Origin: Minicystis rosea
GTDB taxonomy: Bacteria; Myxococcota_A; Polyangia; Polyangiales; Polyangiaceae
DNA length: 64,000 bases
Direction of reading: 5' to 3'
Assembly: GCA_001931535.1 (NCBI GenBank)
Contig: CP016211.1
Span: 5,129,573-5,193,572, forward strand
The notes beneath the pieces were generated by a model, which was not told where the DNA came from, did not search any database, and saw nothing but the letters and a program-made list of their open reading frames with translations. Below, in pieces: positions 1 to 9,396 of this stretch; the first letter of the stretch is position 1; each line of letters begins with the position of its first letter. Position numbers and translations under genes: made by a program.

Positions 1-146
1 GTGCTCGGGAAAGCCTCGTGGCTTCGGCCGATACGCCATGTGTGCTGTGGCGCACCATACCCCTCGTTGTCGGCATCGAACGCTGTGTGCGCGCTGCACG
101 GGCGTGCCGCCACGGTCTCGCTCGCGAGCCCTGCGTTGGAGACATG

Positions 147-1400
147 ATGTTTCGAGACAGGACGACATCGCCTCGACGATGGCCGCATCGTGCGACGAGC
201 ACGATTCTGCTTTCAGGCATGCTCACCGCCTCTGCGGCGCAGGCCGCGCCGCCGCCCTCGATCTCGCCTACGGATCTCGCGGAGATCCAACGCGCGCTCG
301 GCGCCGATCGCGCGGCCGCGCCACCCACGCCTCCGCCGAGCGCTCCTGCGCCCTCCCCCATCGCGCGGGCCGTGGCGTCGCTGAACCCGGCGATCTCGTT
401 CATCGCCGATCTGGCTCTCGCCGGATTCAGTCGGGCCCCCATGCAGACGGGCAGTCACGATCCACAGCAGAACGGCTTCAACCTCCAGGCTTTGGAAATG
501 GCCGTGAGCGCCGACGTCGATCCCTATTTCAAGTTCGACGCCAACATCGTCCTCGGCAACGAGGGTGTGGAGGTCGAGGAGGCTTATGCCACCACCACCG
601 CTCTCCCATGGGGCCTGCAACTGCGCGCCGGTGAGATGCTCACGCGCTTCGGGCGCATCAACCCGACGCACCCGCACGCGTGGGATTTCGCCGATCAGCC
701 GCTCGTCATCGGCAAGATGCTCGGCGGCGACGGGAACCGTGGGCTCGGTGTCGAGGTCTCGTGGCTCACGCCATTGCCTTGGCACACCGAGCTCGTCGTC
801 TCGGAGACGTTGGCTCGCGGCGAGGAGTGCGCGCGCAGCTTCTATGGCGACAAGGACCTCGGCGTGGAAAGCCCGAAGGATCTCGAGACGATGGTTGCGC
901 TCAAGCAATTTCACGCGCTCTCGTCCGACTGGTCACTCGCCTACGGTCTATCGATGGCGCGCGGCCCGAATCCGACGTACCGGGGAGCCGACAGCCTGCT
1001 CTTCGGCGCGGATCTCTACCTCAAGTATCGCCCGATCACGCGGCAGAGCACGACCATCGTGTCCGTACAGGCCGAGGCGATCGCGCGCCAGCGCGACACC
1101 CCGAATGGCACGCTCACCGATGGTGGTTTGTATGCCCAGCTCATGTGGAGGTTCGCGCAGCGTTGGGCCGTGGGCGCGCGCTACGACTTCGTGACCGGCG
1201 TCCCCAACGACTACCTCGATCCCGAGTGGCAGAGCGCGCGCCAGCGGGCGACGGCCAACGTCACGTTCTTTCCGAGCGAGTTCTCGCGGCTCCGGCTGCA
1301 AGGCTCGGCCGACATGCCCAGTTGGCAACCGTCACCCATCTACGCCGCCTTCCTGGCGCTCGAGGTCGTCGTGGGCGCGCATGGCGCGCACCCGTTCTGA
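147..1400 (+). CDS. Porin-like outer-membrane protein beside the metal efflux operon
   Basis: Predicted 417-aa exported beta-barrel-like protein. It begins with a basic signal peptide (core ILLSGMLTASAAQA) followed by a Pro/Ala-rich stretch and a body of alternating aromatic and polar residues typical of barrel strands. The body, with segments such as LTRFGRINPTHPHAWDF, resembles proteins often labelled zinc-regulated outer-membrane receptors in myxobacteria; I recall this from the family and have not searched. ATG at 144 and 147 are adjacent; GGAG lies five bases before 147, so I prefer that start. The open frame extends upstream to 18 but that part looks non-coding. Its last 61 bases overlap the convergent czcA gene, and its position next to a CzcCBA system suggests a role in metal homeostasis. 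No TonB plug domain was recognised, so receptor function is unproven. Confidence 0.72.
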   Translation: MFRDRTTSPRRWPHRATSTILLSGMLTASAAQAAPPPSISPTDLAEIQRALGADRAAAPPTPPPSAPAPSPIARAVASLNPAISFIADLALAGFSRAPMQTGSHDPQQNGFNLQALEMAVSADVDPYFKFDANIVLGNEGVEVEEAYATTTALPWGLQLRAGEMLTRFGRINPTHPHAWDFADQPLVIGKMLGGDGNRGLGVEVSWLTPLPWHTELVVSETLARGEECARSFYGDKDLGVESPKDLETMVALKQFHALSSDWSLAYGLSMARGPNPTYRGADSLLFGADLYLKYRPITRQSTTIVSVQAEAIARQRDTPNGTLTDGGLYAQLMWRFAQRWAVGARYDFVTGVPNDYLDPEWQSARQRATANVTFFPSEFSRLRLQGSADMPSWQPSPIYAAFLALEVVVGAHGAHPF

Positions 1401-4400
1401 CGCGCGCCGAGCCACGCATAGACGACGGGGAGCACCAGCAGCGTGAGCACCGTCGCCGTCACGAGACCGCCGATGACCACCGTGGCGAGCGGCCGCTGCA
1501 CCTCGCTCCCGGGCTCGCGCGACAGCGCCATCGGGATGAAGCCCAGCGACGCAACGAGCGCGGTCATGAGCACCGGACGGAGCCGCAGCTCGGCGGCCTC
1601 GCGGATGGCGTCGACATGACTTCGGCCCTGCTCTTCGAGCTGTCGCGTGAACGAGATGAGGACGAGGCCATTGAGCACGGCGACCCCGAACAGCGCGATG
1701 AAGCCGACACCGGCGGAGATGGAGAACGGAATGCTCCGCAACCACAGCGCGACGACGCCTCCGACAATCGCGAACGGGATGTTGAGGAAGATGAGCGCCG
1801 CCGGACGCGGCGAGCGGAACGCCATCCACAACAGGAACACGATGAGCGCGAGCGCCAGCGGGACCACGACGAGGAGGCGATCACGTGCCTCGGCGAAATG
1901 CTCGAACTGCCCGCCCCACTCGAGCCGATAGCCTGTCGGGAGCGTGACCGCCTTGGCAGCGGCCGCCTGGGCATCCGCGACGACGGACACGAGATCGCGC
2001 CCACGGACGTTGAATTCCACAGAAAGCCGGCGAGACTGCTTGTCGCGGCTGATCTGCACGGGGCCTTTGACCATGCGCAGCTCGGCGACGTCCCCGAGAG
2101 GGACGACCTGGCCGTTGACCGCCTTGAGGGGCAGCGTGCGGAGCGCGCTCAGATCGCCGTCGAAGCCGTGACGCGTTTTGACGACGAGACCGAAGCGTCG
2201 CTCGCCCTCGAGCACGACGCCGACTTCGTGCCCGACCGCGATCGTCTCGGTGACCTGGTTGATGTCATCGACGGTCAGGCCATAGCGCGCGAGACGCGCG
2301 CGATCGGGCGTGATGCGCAGGTAGCTGAGACCGGCGACCTGCTCGACACGCACGTCGGTGGCGCCGGGCACGCGCCGGATCGCGGCGCTCAGCTTGTCGC
2401 CGAGCTCGCGGAGCGTCTCGAGATCGGGCCCATAGACGATGGCGGCGACGTCGGATCGCACCCCGGCTACGAGCTCGTTGGTGCGCATCTGGATCGGCTG
2501 CGAGACGCCGCCCGCGATCTCCGGAACGGCGGCCTCCACCGTCTCCGAGATCTCCTTCGCGAGCGCCTCCTTCGTGAGGCCCGGGCGCCATTTCGCGCGG
2601 TCCTTGAGCGTCAGATAGACATCGCTCTGCTCCACGCCCATCGGATCGGTCGCCACCTCCGGGGCACCGGCGCGGCTGACGATGTGGTCCACCTCGGGGA
2701 TGCTCTTCAGCGCGGCCTGGAGGCGGAGATCGGTCGCCACCGACTCGGAGAGGGCGATGCCGGGGAGCCTTCGCGCCTCGATGAGGAGATCCCCTTCGTC
2801 GAGCTGCGGCACGAACTCGGCGCCGAGCCTCGTGACGAGGACGACCGCGCCCGCGAGCATCGTGAGCGCAACGCCGAGCGTGGGCCAGCGTCGCCGCAGG
2901 ACGACGTCGAGCGCGGGCTTGTAAAGGGCGTGCGCCTTGCGGAGCAACCACGTGTCGTGCTCGCCGCCGTGGGGGCGCACGAAGTAGCTCGTCAGCACCG
3001 GCACCACCGTGAGCGACAGGATGAAGGCGCCGCCGAGCGCGAGGAGCACCGTCGTCGCCATGGGCCGGAAGAGCTTCCCCTCGATCCCGAGCAACGCGAG
3101 CACCGGCAGATAGACGATGGCGATGATGGCCTCGCCGAACACCGTGGCGCCACGCACTTCGAGCGTGGACTCCCGCACGATGTCGAGCCGCTCGTCCGCC
3201 GTGAGCGTGTGACCGCGCAGGCGTTGCTCCTCGGAGAGACGCCGCACCGCGTTCTCGACGATGATCACGGCGCCGTCGACGATGAGCCCGAAGTCGATCG
3301 CGCCCAGGCTCATGAGGTTGCCGGACATGCGCGTGGCGCTCATGACCGTCACGGCGAAGAGCATCGCGAGCGGGATGGTCGTCGCTACGACGAGCCCGCC
3401 TCGCAAGTCTCCGAGCAGCACCAGGAGGACGACGATGACGAGCGCCGCGCCTTCCAGCATGTTCTTGCCGACGGTGCGCATGGTGCGATCGACCAGCGCC
3501 GAGCGGTCGTAGAACGGGACGATGCGCGTCCCCTCGGGCAGGGTGGGCTCGATCTCGGCGAGCTTCTTCTTCGCAGCCTCCGTGACCGTGCGCGAGTTCT
3601 CACCGAGGAGCATGAGCGCGACGCCGACAACCGTCTCTCCCGCGCCGTCCTTTGAGGCCGCACCCCGGCGGAGCCGCGGCCCGAACTGGACGTCGGCCAC
3701 CGTCGACAGCGTGATGGGCGTGCCTTGTGACGTCGCGCCGATGACGACGCGCCTGAGGTCGTCGAGGCTCTTGATGAGACCATCGGTGCCGATGACGAAA
3801 TGCTCGCGGTTGTGCTCGATGTATCCGCCGCCTGCGTTGGCGTTCGACTTCTCGAGCGCCTTCGCGACCTCGGCGATCGACATGCCTGCGGCCTGGAGCC
3901 GTCTCGGATCGATGACGACCTGATACTGCTTGTCCTCGCCGCCGAAGCTGTTGACCTCGACGACGCCCGGCACCGTGCGCAACGCGGGGCCGACGTACCA
4001 GTCGAGCAGCTCCTCGCGTTGCATGAGCGTGAGCCGCTCGTTCTCGATGGTGAACTGGTAGACCTCACCGAGCCCGCTCGAGATCGGGCCCATCTCGGGC
4101 TTGCCGTACTGGGCCGGCACGGCCTCCCGAGCCTCGCGCATCCGCTCGTTCACGAGCTGGCGCGCGAAGTAAATGTCGGTGTCGTCGGTGAAGACGACGG
4201 TCACCACCGAGAGGCCGTATTTGGAGATCGACCGGACCTCGGTGACGTGCGGGATGCCGGTGACGGCCCGCTCGACCGGGATGGTCACGTACTGCTCCGC
4301 TTCGAGCGGCGACAGCGCGGGCGCGGCGGTGATGATCTGCACCTGCACGTTGGTGACGTCGGGCACCGCGTCGATCGGCAGCGCACGTGCGGCGCGGATG

Positions 4401-4486
4401 CCGACGAGGACGAAGAGCACGGTGGCGACGAGGACGACAGCGCGGTTCCGGAGGGACCACGCGACGATCGCAGAGAGCAGGGCCAT
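1340..4486 (-). CDS. czcA: CzcA-type heavy-metal RND efflux transporter
   Basis: Inner-membrane proton-driven pump of 1048 aa, the normal length for the heavy-metal RND family. It starts with the usual first membrane helix, and the central helix carries DFGLIVDGAVIIVEN, the signature of CzcA/CnrA-type exporters of zinc, cobalt, cadmium or nickel. Copper/silver CusA pumps have a different sequence there (known family difference), so divalent cations are the likelier substrate. Conserved segments such as the N-terminal LPIDAVPDVTN and hydrophobic helix clusters near residues 340-530 and 870-1030 are present. It lies two bases after czcB in a czcC-czcB-czcA transcription unit. The C-terminal tail, after the last helix, is Ala/Thr/Ser-rich and overlaps the convergent outer-membrane protein gene by 61 bp. 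Specific metal is not readable from sequence alone. Confidence 0.95.
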   Translation of the reverse strand: MALLSAIVAWSLRNRAVVLVATVLFVLVGIRAARALPIDAVPDVTNVQVQIITAAPALSPLEAEQYVTIPVERAVTGIPHVTEVRSISKYGLSVVTVVFTDDTDIYFARQLVNERMREAREAVPAQYGKPEMGPISSGLGEVYQFTIENERLTLMQREELLDWYVGPALRTVPGVVEVNSFGGEDKQYQVVIDPRRLQAAGMSIAEVAKALEKSNANAGGGYIEHNREHFVIGTDGLIKSLDDLRRVVIGATSQGTPITLSTVADVQFGPRLRRGAASKDGAGETVVGVALMLLGENSRTVTEAAKKKLAEIEPTLPEGTRIVPFYDRSALVDRTMRTVGKNMLEGAALVIVVLLVLLGDLRGGLVVATTIPLAMLFAVTVMSATRMSGNLMSLGAIDFGLIVDGAVIIVENAVRRLSEEQRLRGHTLTADERLDIVRESTLEVRGATVFGEAIIAIVYLPVLALLGIEGKLFRPMATTVLLALGGAFILSLTVVPVLTSYFVRPHGGEHDTWLLRKAHALYKPALDVVLRRRWPTLGVALTMLAGAVVLVTRLGAEFVPQLDEGDLLIEARRLPGIALSESVATDLRLQAALKSIPEVDHIVSRAGAPEVATDPMGVEQSDVYLTLKDRAKWRPGLTKEALAKEISETVEAAVPEIAGGVSQPIQMRTNELVAGVRSDVAAIVYGPDLETLRELGDKLSAAIRRVPGATDVRVEQVAGLSYLRITPDRARLARYGLTVDDINQVTETIAVGHEVGVVLEGERRFGLVVKTRHGFDGDLSALRTLPLKAVNGQVVPLGDVAELRMVKGPVQISRDKQSRRLSVEFNVRGRDLVSVVADAQAAAAKAVTLPTGYRLEWGGQFEHFAEARDRLLVVVPLALALIVFLLWMAFRSPRPAALIFLNIPFAIVGGVVALWLRSIPFSISAGVGFIALFGVAVLNGLVLISFTRQLEEQGRSHVDAIREAAELRLRPVLMTALVASLGFIPMALSREPGSEVQRPLATVVIGGLVTATVLTLLVLPVVYAWLGARQNGCAPCAPTTTSSARKAA

Positions 4487-4488
4487 CG

Positions 4489-5706
4489 CTACTCGTCCTC
4501 CGCGATGGTGCTCTTGAGCACGAGGCTCTTGAGCGTGAAGACGCCGTCGGAGACGACCTGCTCGCCTTCGCGCAAGCCCGAGAGGACCTCGACCTTGCCG
4601 AGCGCGGCGCGCCCCACGACGATCGGGTGCAGCTCGAAGTCGTCGTCCGGGTGGCGCACGAACACGAACGGCTTGCCGTTGATCTCGGTGACCGCCGTGC
4701 GAAGCACGACCAGCGACGGCTCACGCTTCTGCGCGTCACCGGCAGAGATACGCGCCGTCCCGAAGAGCCCGAGGCGGAGCAGCTCCTGGCGGTTGGCGAG
4801 CGGGATGCGCGCGACCACTGTGCGCGCCACGGGATCGATCTGCCGGCCGATGAGCGTGATTCGCCCCTCGAACCGCTCCTTGGGATAGGCGTTGAGCTGG
4901 ACCTCGGCGGCGGCGCCCACCTGCACGCGCGCGAGATCACTCTCGAAGACTCGCCCGAGGAACCAGACCTCGCCGAGATCGGCGATCGTAGCGATCGGTT
5001 GCTCGGGGCCCACGGCTTGCCCCATGACGGCGTCCCGCGCGACGACGGTGCCGTCGATGGGCGAGCGAACCTCGAGGAGCGAGCCCGGCTTGCCCGTGGC
5101 GCCGAGATCGAGTGCCCTGAGTCGCTCTGCGGCGGCCCGCGCCTCCGCTTCGAGCGCGGCAGCCTGCGCCTTCGCGTCAGCGAGCTCCTGCGCTGCAGAC
5201 AGCCCCTTGCCGGCCAGCGCCGCGAGCCGATCGGCGTTGGCCCGCGCCGCCACCGCCCTGGCCGTCGCCGAGGCCAGAGCGGCCTGCCGATCGGCCAGAT
5301 CGGGGACGCGCACCACGGCCAAGAGCTCCCGCGCCTTCACGAGCTTGCCCTCGGTGAAGAGCACGCGTTCGATGCGACCGACCACGGGAGGCGCGATGCG
5401 CGCCGTCTTGTCCGGATCGCCCGTGATCTCGCCGGGAAGCTCCAGCACCGTCTCCAGCACTTCTCGCGCGGCCGGCGTGGTCTTGATCCGCGATGCCGCG
5501 ATCACGTCCGGCTTGAGGTGCACGCGCTTGGGCAGCTCCTCGTGCTCCGGCTCGTCCTTGTGATCGCCGTGCTGCTCGGCGGCGCTCGTGGGTTGCTTCC
5601 CATGCTCGTCGGCGTTGCTCGAAGTCGACGCCCCCGCGCTCCCTTTGGAGCAGCCCGCTCCGAGCACACCGAGAAGCGCCCAGAAGAACCAAGCACGTCG
5701 CTTCAC
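4489..5706 (-). CDS. czcB: RND efflux periplasmic adaptor lipoprotein (CzcB type)
   Basis: Membrane-fusion protein of 405 aa that should link the inner-membrane pump to the outer-membrane channel. The N-terminus is a lipoprotein signal (WALLGVLGAGC), followed by a Ser-rich and His-rich segment (EQHGDHKDEPEHEE) that may bind metal before the adaptor core. The core shows the biotinyl-lipoyl halves (GRIERVLFTEGKLVKARELL, then SPIDGTVVARD) flanking an Ala-rich alpha-hairpin, then the beta-barrel region. Start is GTG at 5706; its GTG overlaps the TGA of czcC by four bases (GTGA), so the two are translationally coupled, and it ends two bases before czcA. Family assignment is firm; the Czc name rather than Cus follows from the pump signature. 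Confidence 0.92.
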   Translation of the reverse strand: MKRRAWFFWALLGVLGAGCSKGSAGASTSSNADEHGKQPTSAAEQHGDHKDEPEHEELPKRVHLKPDVIAASRIKTTPAAREVLETVLELPGEITGDPDKTARIAPPVVGRIERVLFTEGKLVKARELLAVVRVPDLADRQAALASATARAVAARANADRLAALAGKGLSAAQELADAKAQAAALEAEARAAAERLRALDLGATGKPGSLLEVRSPIDGTVVARDAVMGQAVGPEQPIATIADLGEVWFLGRVFESDLARVQVGAAAEVQLNAYPKERFEGRITLIGRQIDPVARTVVARIPLANRQELLRLGLFGTARISAGDAQKREPSLVVLRTAVTEINGKPFVFVRHPDDDFELHPIVVGRAALGKVEVLSGLREGEQVVSDGVFTLKSLVLKSTIAEDE

Positions 5707-6986
5707 GGCTCACCTCGTTCCAGGGCGATGCCCGCGGCGCGGGCGAGATCCACCGAGGCCACGCACAGCGCCCGCTTCGCTTCGACGTACGCTTCGAGCA
5801 GGTCGAGCAGCCCCTGCTGCGCGAGGAGCGCATCGCGCACCGTCACTCGCCCTGCGGCGAGCTCCTCACCGAGCGACTTGAGGCTCTCCTCGACTCGCAC
5901 GAGTCGCTTCGTGTCGAACGCCGCGAGCTCGCGGCGACGCGAGGCCAGCGCCTGCGCTGCCGTCACGACCTCGAGGCGGACCTGTCGTCGCAGGCGTTCG
6001 ACCTCCGTCCCCGCGCGCTGCGCGAGCGCGACCGCTTCGGCGATCTCGCCTGCGTTCGTGCGTCCCAGCGGGCTCGGAAGCGGGATCGGCACGGAGATGC
6101 CACCCGTGATGATGCGCTCGCCGAAGCCGTCGCTCCCCACCGACACGTTCACGGTGATGTTCGGGACACGCGATCGCCGGAGCACGGTCGCGCGATGTTC
6201 GTTCGCCACCTGCTCCGCGCGCGCGATCTCGACCTCTGCGCGCGCGCCTGCGGCCTGCTCCGTCAGCTTGGCGATGCTGTCGTCGTGGATCGCGAGCGGC
6301 ACGAGCTCGCCGTCGACCTCGAGCGGCTTGGTCGGGTCGGCGCCGATGGTGGTGGCGAGCGCCGCGTGCGCCGCAAGCGCGCGACGTTCGACGGCGGCGC
6401 GTGTCTGTCGGGCACGCATGGACGCGGCGTACGCGACGTTCGCGTCCACTTCCGGGATGAGGCCTTGCGCTGCGCGCGAGCTCGCCGATTCCGAAAGCTT
6501 CTCGGCGCTCTCGGCGAGGCGGTTCACCAGCGCGAGCTCGTCACGCGCGGACAGGGCCTCGAAGTAAGCCACGAGGGCGGCCGCCGCGACCTCGCGCTCG
6601 GTGAGGCTCGCGCGCTTCGCCTGCGCGCCGACCTCCGCGCGCGCGGCGTCGAGCCGCGCCCCTCGCCGGCCTCCGATCTCGATCTCCTGCGAGAGCGAGG
6701 CCAACCAGTTCACTGCGCTCATCCCGGTCGCATTGCGCGCCCCCGCCATGACGGAGAGCACGGGGTTCGACGGAAGGAGCACCCCGGCCGCGCTCTCTCG
6801 CCCGCGCGCCGCCTCCAAGGCGTATCGGTCTCCATGGACGGCTGGGTTGTTCTTCACTGCGCAGGCGACGACCGTCGCCCGTGTCACCTTCGGACTGCAC
6901 ACCGCGATCTCGGCCCGGCTCGGGCTCGACGAGATCGCGAGCGCAAGCGCCAACACGGCGCCTGCGAGAACGCTTCTCGGTCGCAT
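5703..6986 (-). CDS. czcC: TolC-family outer-membrane efflux channel (CzcC type)
   Basis: Outer-membrane component of the tripartite pump, 427 aa. It has a signal peptide ending near SSSPSRA, then long Ala/Glu/Arg-rich helical segments in two related halves, as expected for the TolC/OEP fold. A Cys in AVCSPKV follows the signal but is not in a lipobox. ATG at 6986 is preceded by GAGGAG at seven bases; a GTG two codons upstream (6992) is possible but has poor spacing. It is the first pump gene of the operon and overlaps czcB by four bases. Upstream, after about 130 bp, lies the small Cys-rich gene on the same strand. Confidence 0.92.
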   Translation of the reverse strand: MRPRSVLAGAVLALALAISSSPSRAEIAVCSPKVTRATVVACAVKNNPAVHGDRYALEAARGRESAAGVLLPSNPVLSVMAGARNATGMSAVNWLASLSQEIEIGGRRGARLDAARAEVGAQAKRASLTEREVAAAALVAYFEALSARDELALVNRLAESAEKLSESASSRAAQGLIPEVDANVAYAASMRARQTRAAVERRALAAHAALATTIGADPTKPLEVDGELVPLAIHDDSIAKLTEQAAGARAEVEIARAEQVANEHRATVLRRSRVPNITVNVSVGSDGFGERIITGGISVPIPLPSPLGRTNAGEIAEAVALAQRAGTEVERLRRQVRLEVVTAAQALASRRRELAAFDTKRLVRVEESLKSLGEELAAGRVTVRDALLAQQGLLDLLEAYVEAKRALCVASVDLARAAGIALERGEP

Positions 6987-7114
6987 CTCCACGCTCCTCG
7001 GCGCGCTCGGTGCACGACGAGCAAACGCTCATCGCTGCCGAGATCGCCAGCGTACGGACACCAACGTCTGAGCGCGCACACGCGCGCTCGCCTCATCGCT
7101 GTCGAGACGAGACG

Positions 7115-7522
7115 TCAGGCTCTCGGCGGACGATCGAGCTCAGGAAGCGGCGGCGCGGGAGGAATGCCGAATCGATAAGGTGTCGACGACAGCGGCACGT
7201 CCCACGCGAGGATCTCTGGGAAAACGACGGCGAGCGACGCTGGCAACGATGGCAGACGACCGTGCGGGCACGAGCAGTCCGGGCAGTCGGCGGGGCAGCC
7301 GTGGTCCCCGGGCTCGCCTTTGCAGGGGCTCGCGCAGACGTCGATGCATTCGGCGCTCGCACCGTACAGCGCTCCGACGACGACGTGCGAGCCTCCAGCA
7401 AGCTGGAACGTGCAGGCGATCAACACGACGCGCACGATGAAGAGCAACCAGCGCAAACCAGCGGCACGACGCACGCCGAGCGTGCTTCGTCGTGATCGAT
7501 GGCTGGAGCGGGAAGCCAGCAT
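7115..7522 (-). CDS. Small Cys-rich membrane protein heading the efflux operon
   Basis: A 135-aa protein with one hydrophobic helix near residues 24-43 (LRWLLFIVRVVLIACTFQLA), then a cluster of seven Cys and one His within about 30 residues (CIDVCASPCKGEPGDHGCP and onward to CPDCSCPH), then a Pro-rich tail. The Cys/His cluster looks like a metal-binding region facing the periplasm. It precedes the czcCBA genes on the same strand, so a role in metal sensing or delivery is a reasonable inference, similar in position to CzcI/CnrY-type small proteins, although I see no sequence evidence for homology to those. The start could be further downstream, for example close to the hydrophobic helix. No family is recognised with confidence. 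Confidence 0.6.
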   Translation of the reverse strand: MLASRSSHRSRRSTLGVRRAAGLRWLLFIVRVVLIACTFQLAGGSHVVVGALYGASAECIDVCASPCKGEPGDHGCPADCPDCSCPHGRLPSLPASLAVVFPEILAWDVPLSSTPYRFGIPPAPPLPELDRPPRA

Positions 7523-7827
7523 GGCCCGTCGGGAGGCTGCATCGGAAGCCGATGCAGGTCAAGGTCGGCGGTTCTTCGCGCAAGCCTGACGGGTCGAACG
7601 CTCGGGCACGCGCTCCCAGTGAGCCCGGTCGCAGAACCGTGCTTCGGCTCGAACCCACGTTACCAGCAGCGCAACACTGCCGAGATGCGTGACTCGAGCG
7701 CGCTCTGCTTGGTCGTCGCCGGCGCTCGGATCCTCGCGCCACGAGCCTCCTGCACCACTCGACGAACCTGGTTGAGCATGAGAAAGCAAGAGGCGGGACA
7801 TGGCCTCTCCAGACCGACACCGCACAT
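7523..7827. other. Intergenic region upstream of the efflux operon
   Basis: About 305 bases between the Cys-rich gene start and the left end of the insertion sequence. It should hold the promoter of the metal-efflux operon, but I could not pick out a clear metal-regulator dyad. Frames here are Arg-rich and look non-coding. The insertion sequence sits close upstream of this promoter region and could have moved any regulator gene away. Confidence 0.4.
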
Positions 7828-7861
7828 GGCCCCGTACAAGAAGCCTGCGCATTGGTCTCAT
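7828..7861 (+). repeat. Left terminal repeat of the insertion sequence
   Basis: Outer arm GGCCCCGT at 7828-7835, central ACAAGAAGCC at 7836-7845, inner arm TGCGCATTGGTCTCAT at 7846-7861. Outer and inner arms are the exact reverse complement of the right end. The central block is not inverted but repeated in direct orientation. Confidence 0.85.
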
Positions 7862-7989
7862 CTCCGGGCGAACAAGCGGGGCGCCGTCGACGGTGAAAAT
7901 GACGGCAAGCGCAGTCCCCCTAAGAGCGGGCGCACTGGTGGCCATGTTGTCGTACTTGACAACGGTCGCGCTGATGGGCGCGCCGCGGG

Positions 7990-9396
7990 ATGGGCGACAG
8001 CAGTGAGGTTCAGCGGTGGGCGGAGGAGCAGGTGGCGTCGGCGAAGCTCGGCGACGCGCGTCGCGTTCGGCGGGCCGCGTCGATGTTGCGACAAGCCGCC
8101 GACCAGCCGGCAGGTCGACTGACGGAGGTCTTCTGCACGCGCGCGGAGCTGCAAGCGGCGTACGACTTCCTTGAGACCGAAATGGCGCCGAGGGCGCTCA
8201 CGACGGCGTTCGCAGAGGCGTCGCTCCGCGCGGTGAGCGACGCTTCGTTCGTCTATGTGGTCGTCGATGGGACCAGCCTCTCGCTCACGGACGTCTCGAA
8301 GACGAAGGACTTCGGCTCGCTCGGCATGCGCTCGCTTCCGACGCGAGGGTTGAAGGTCATCGACGCTCTCGCGGTGACTGCCGACGGAGCTCCCGTGGGG
8401 CTGCTCGACCTCGAGTTCTGGGCGCGCGGGCCGAAGAGCAAGAAGGGGCGGTACGCGCGTCGACGCGACCTTGAGACCGAGACGGCGCAGTGGGTCGACG
8501 TCGTGGCGCGTACGGGCAAGCTGGTGCACCAGAAGGCGCCCTCGTGCATGCCGTGGTTCCTGATCGACCGCGAGGGCGACAACGCCGAGATTCTGCGCGC
8601 CGTTGCGAAACAAGGGCGGTTCACTATCCGCGCGAACCAGGACCGCCTCGTGGTGCTCGTGGATGGCCGACGGCGCCTGCTGCGCCGGCACATGCGCAAG
8701 CAACGCATCGTGGGCAGCTACGACGTCGACATCCCCGCCGGGCCGACACGAGCCGCCCGGCGCGCCCGGCTCGACGTACGCTACGCGGATGTCGTGCTCG
8801 ATCTACCCGAGCGTGCAACGCACCACCGCACGACGATGAACGTGCGCGTGGTCTGGGCTCACGAGCGTCGCACGCCGCGCGGCGAAGAGCGCCTCGACTG
8901 GATGCTCCTGACCAACGCCGAGGTGAACGGCTTCGAGGACGCCAAGGGCATCATCCATGGGTACTGCTTCCGGTGGCGGGGGGAAGACTTTCACCGGGCC
9001 TGGAAGCGCGGTCATTGCAATGTCGAGGACACGCAGCTGCACACCAAAGATCGCGTCATCCGCTGGGCTACGATGCTCGCCGCGGTGGCAGCTCGCGCCG
9101 AACGCCTCAAGCACCTCGCCCGCACCCAGCCCGACGCTGCGGCGAGCGTCGCGCTGTCCCCGATGGAGATCGAGGCGCTTCGCGCCGCGAAAACCAAGTA
9201 CAAGGCGCGCACGGAGACCATCCCGGAGGGCGTGCCGACCATCGCCCAGGCCGTCCTCTGGATCGCCGAGCTCGGCGGCTACACTGGCAAGTCCTCCGGC
9301 GGGCCGCCGGGCTCCACCACGATCGGACGTGGGTTGAAGCGGCTGATGATCTGGACCGAGGCGTTCGAACACTCCGAGAAGCTGCGGCGAAAATGA
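7990..9396 (+). CDS. IS4-family transposase
   Basis: A 468-aa DDE transposase of the IS4/Tn5 type. The N-terminal part (AEEQVASAKLGDARRVRRA, then an AAYDFLE segment) matches the small DNA-binding domain that precedes the catalytic core in Tn5-like transposases. The first catalytic Asp is in VVVDGTSLSLTD, the second in FLIDREGDNAEI, and the Glu is in YCFRWRGEDFHRAWK, which fits the Y-(2)-R-(3)-E-(6)-K signature of IS4 transposases exactly. All catalytic positions are intact and the frame is uninterrupted, so the enzyme could be active. The ATG at 7990 lies 129 bases inside the left end; the TGA is within the right repeat. Confidence 0.95.
   Translation: MGDSSEVQRWAEEQVASAKLGDARRVRRAASMLRQAADQPAGRLTEVFCTRAELQAAYDFLETEMAPRALTTAFAEASLRAVSDASFVYVVVDGTSLSLTDVSKTKDFGSLGMRSLPTRGLKVIDALAVTADGAPVGLLDLEFWARGPKSKKGRYARRRDLETETAQWVDVVARTGKLVHQKAPSCMPWFLIDREGDNAEILRAVAKQGRFTIRANQDRLVVLVDGRRRLLRRHMRKQRIVGSYDVDIPAGPTRAARRARLDVRYADVVLDLPERATHHRTTMNVRVVWAHERRTPRGEERLDWMLLTNAEVNGFEDAKGIIHGYCFRWRGEDFHRAWKRGHCNVEDTQLHTKDRVIRWATMLAAVAARAERLKHLARTQPDAAASVALSPMEIEALRAAKTKYKARTETIPEGVPTIAQAVLWIAELGGYTGKSSGGPPGSTTIGRGLKRLMIWTEAFEHSEKLRRK

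Noticed and set aside
680-3655. 991-aa plus-strand open frame opposite czcA
   Set aside because: Arg/Glu/Asp-rich shadow of the conserved czcA gene; no domain or signal and it also crosses the porin-like gene in another frame.
7559-7945. 128-aa minus-strand frame upstream of the efflux operon
   Set aside because: Crosses the left end of the insertion sequence, so it cannot be an old gene, and has no domain.
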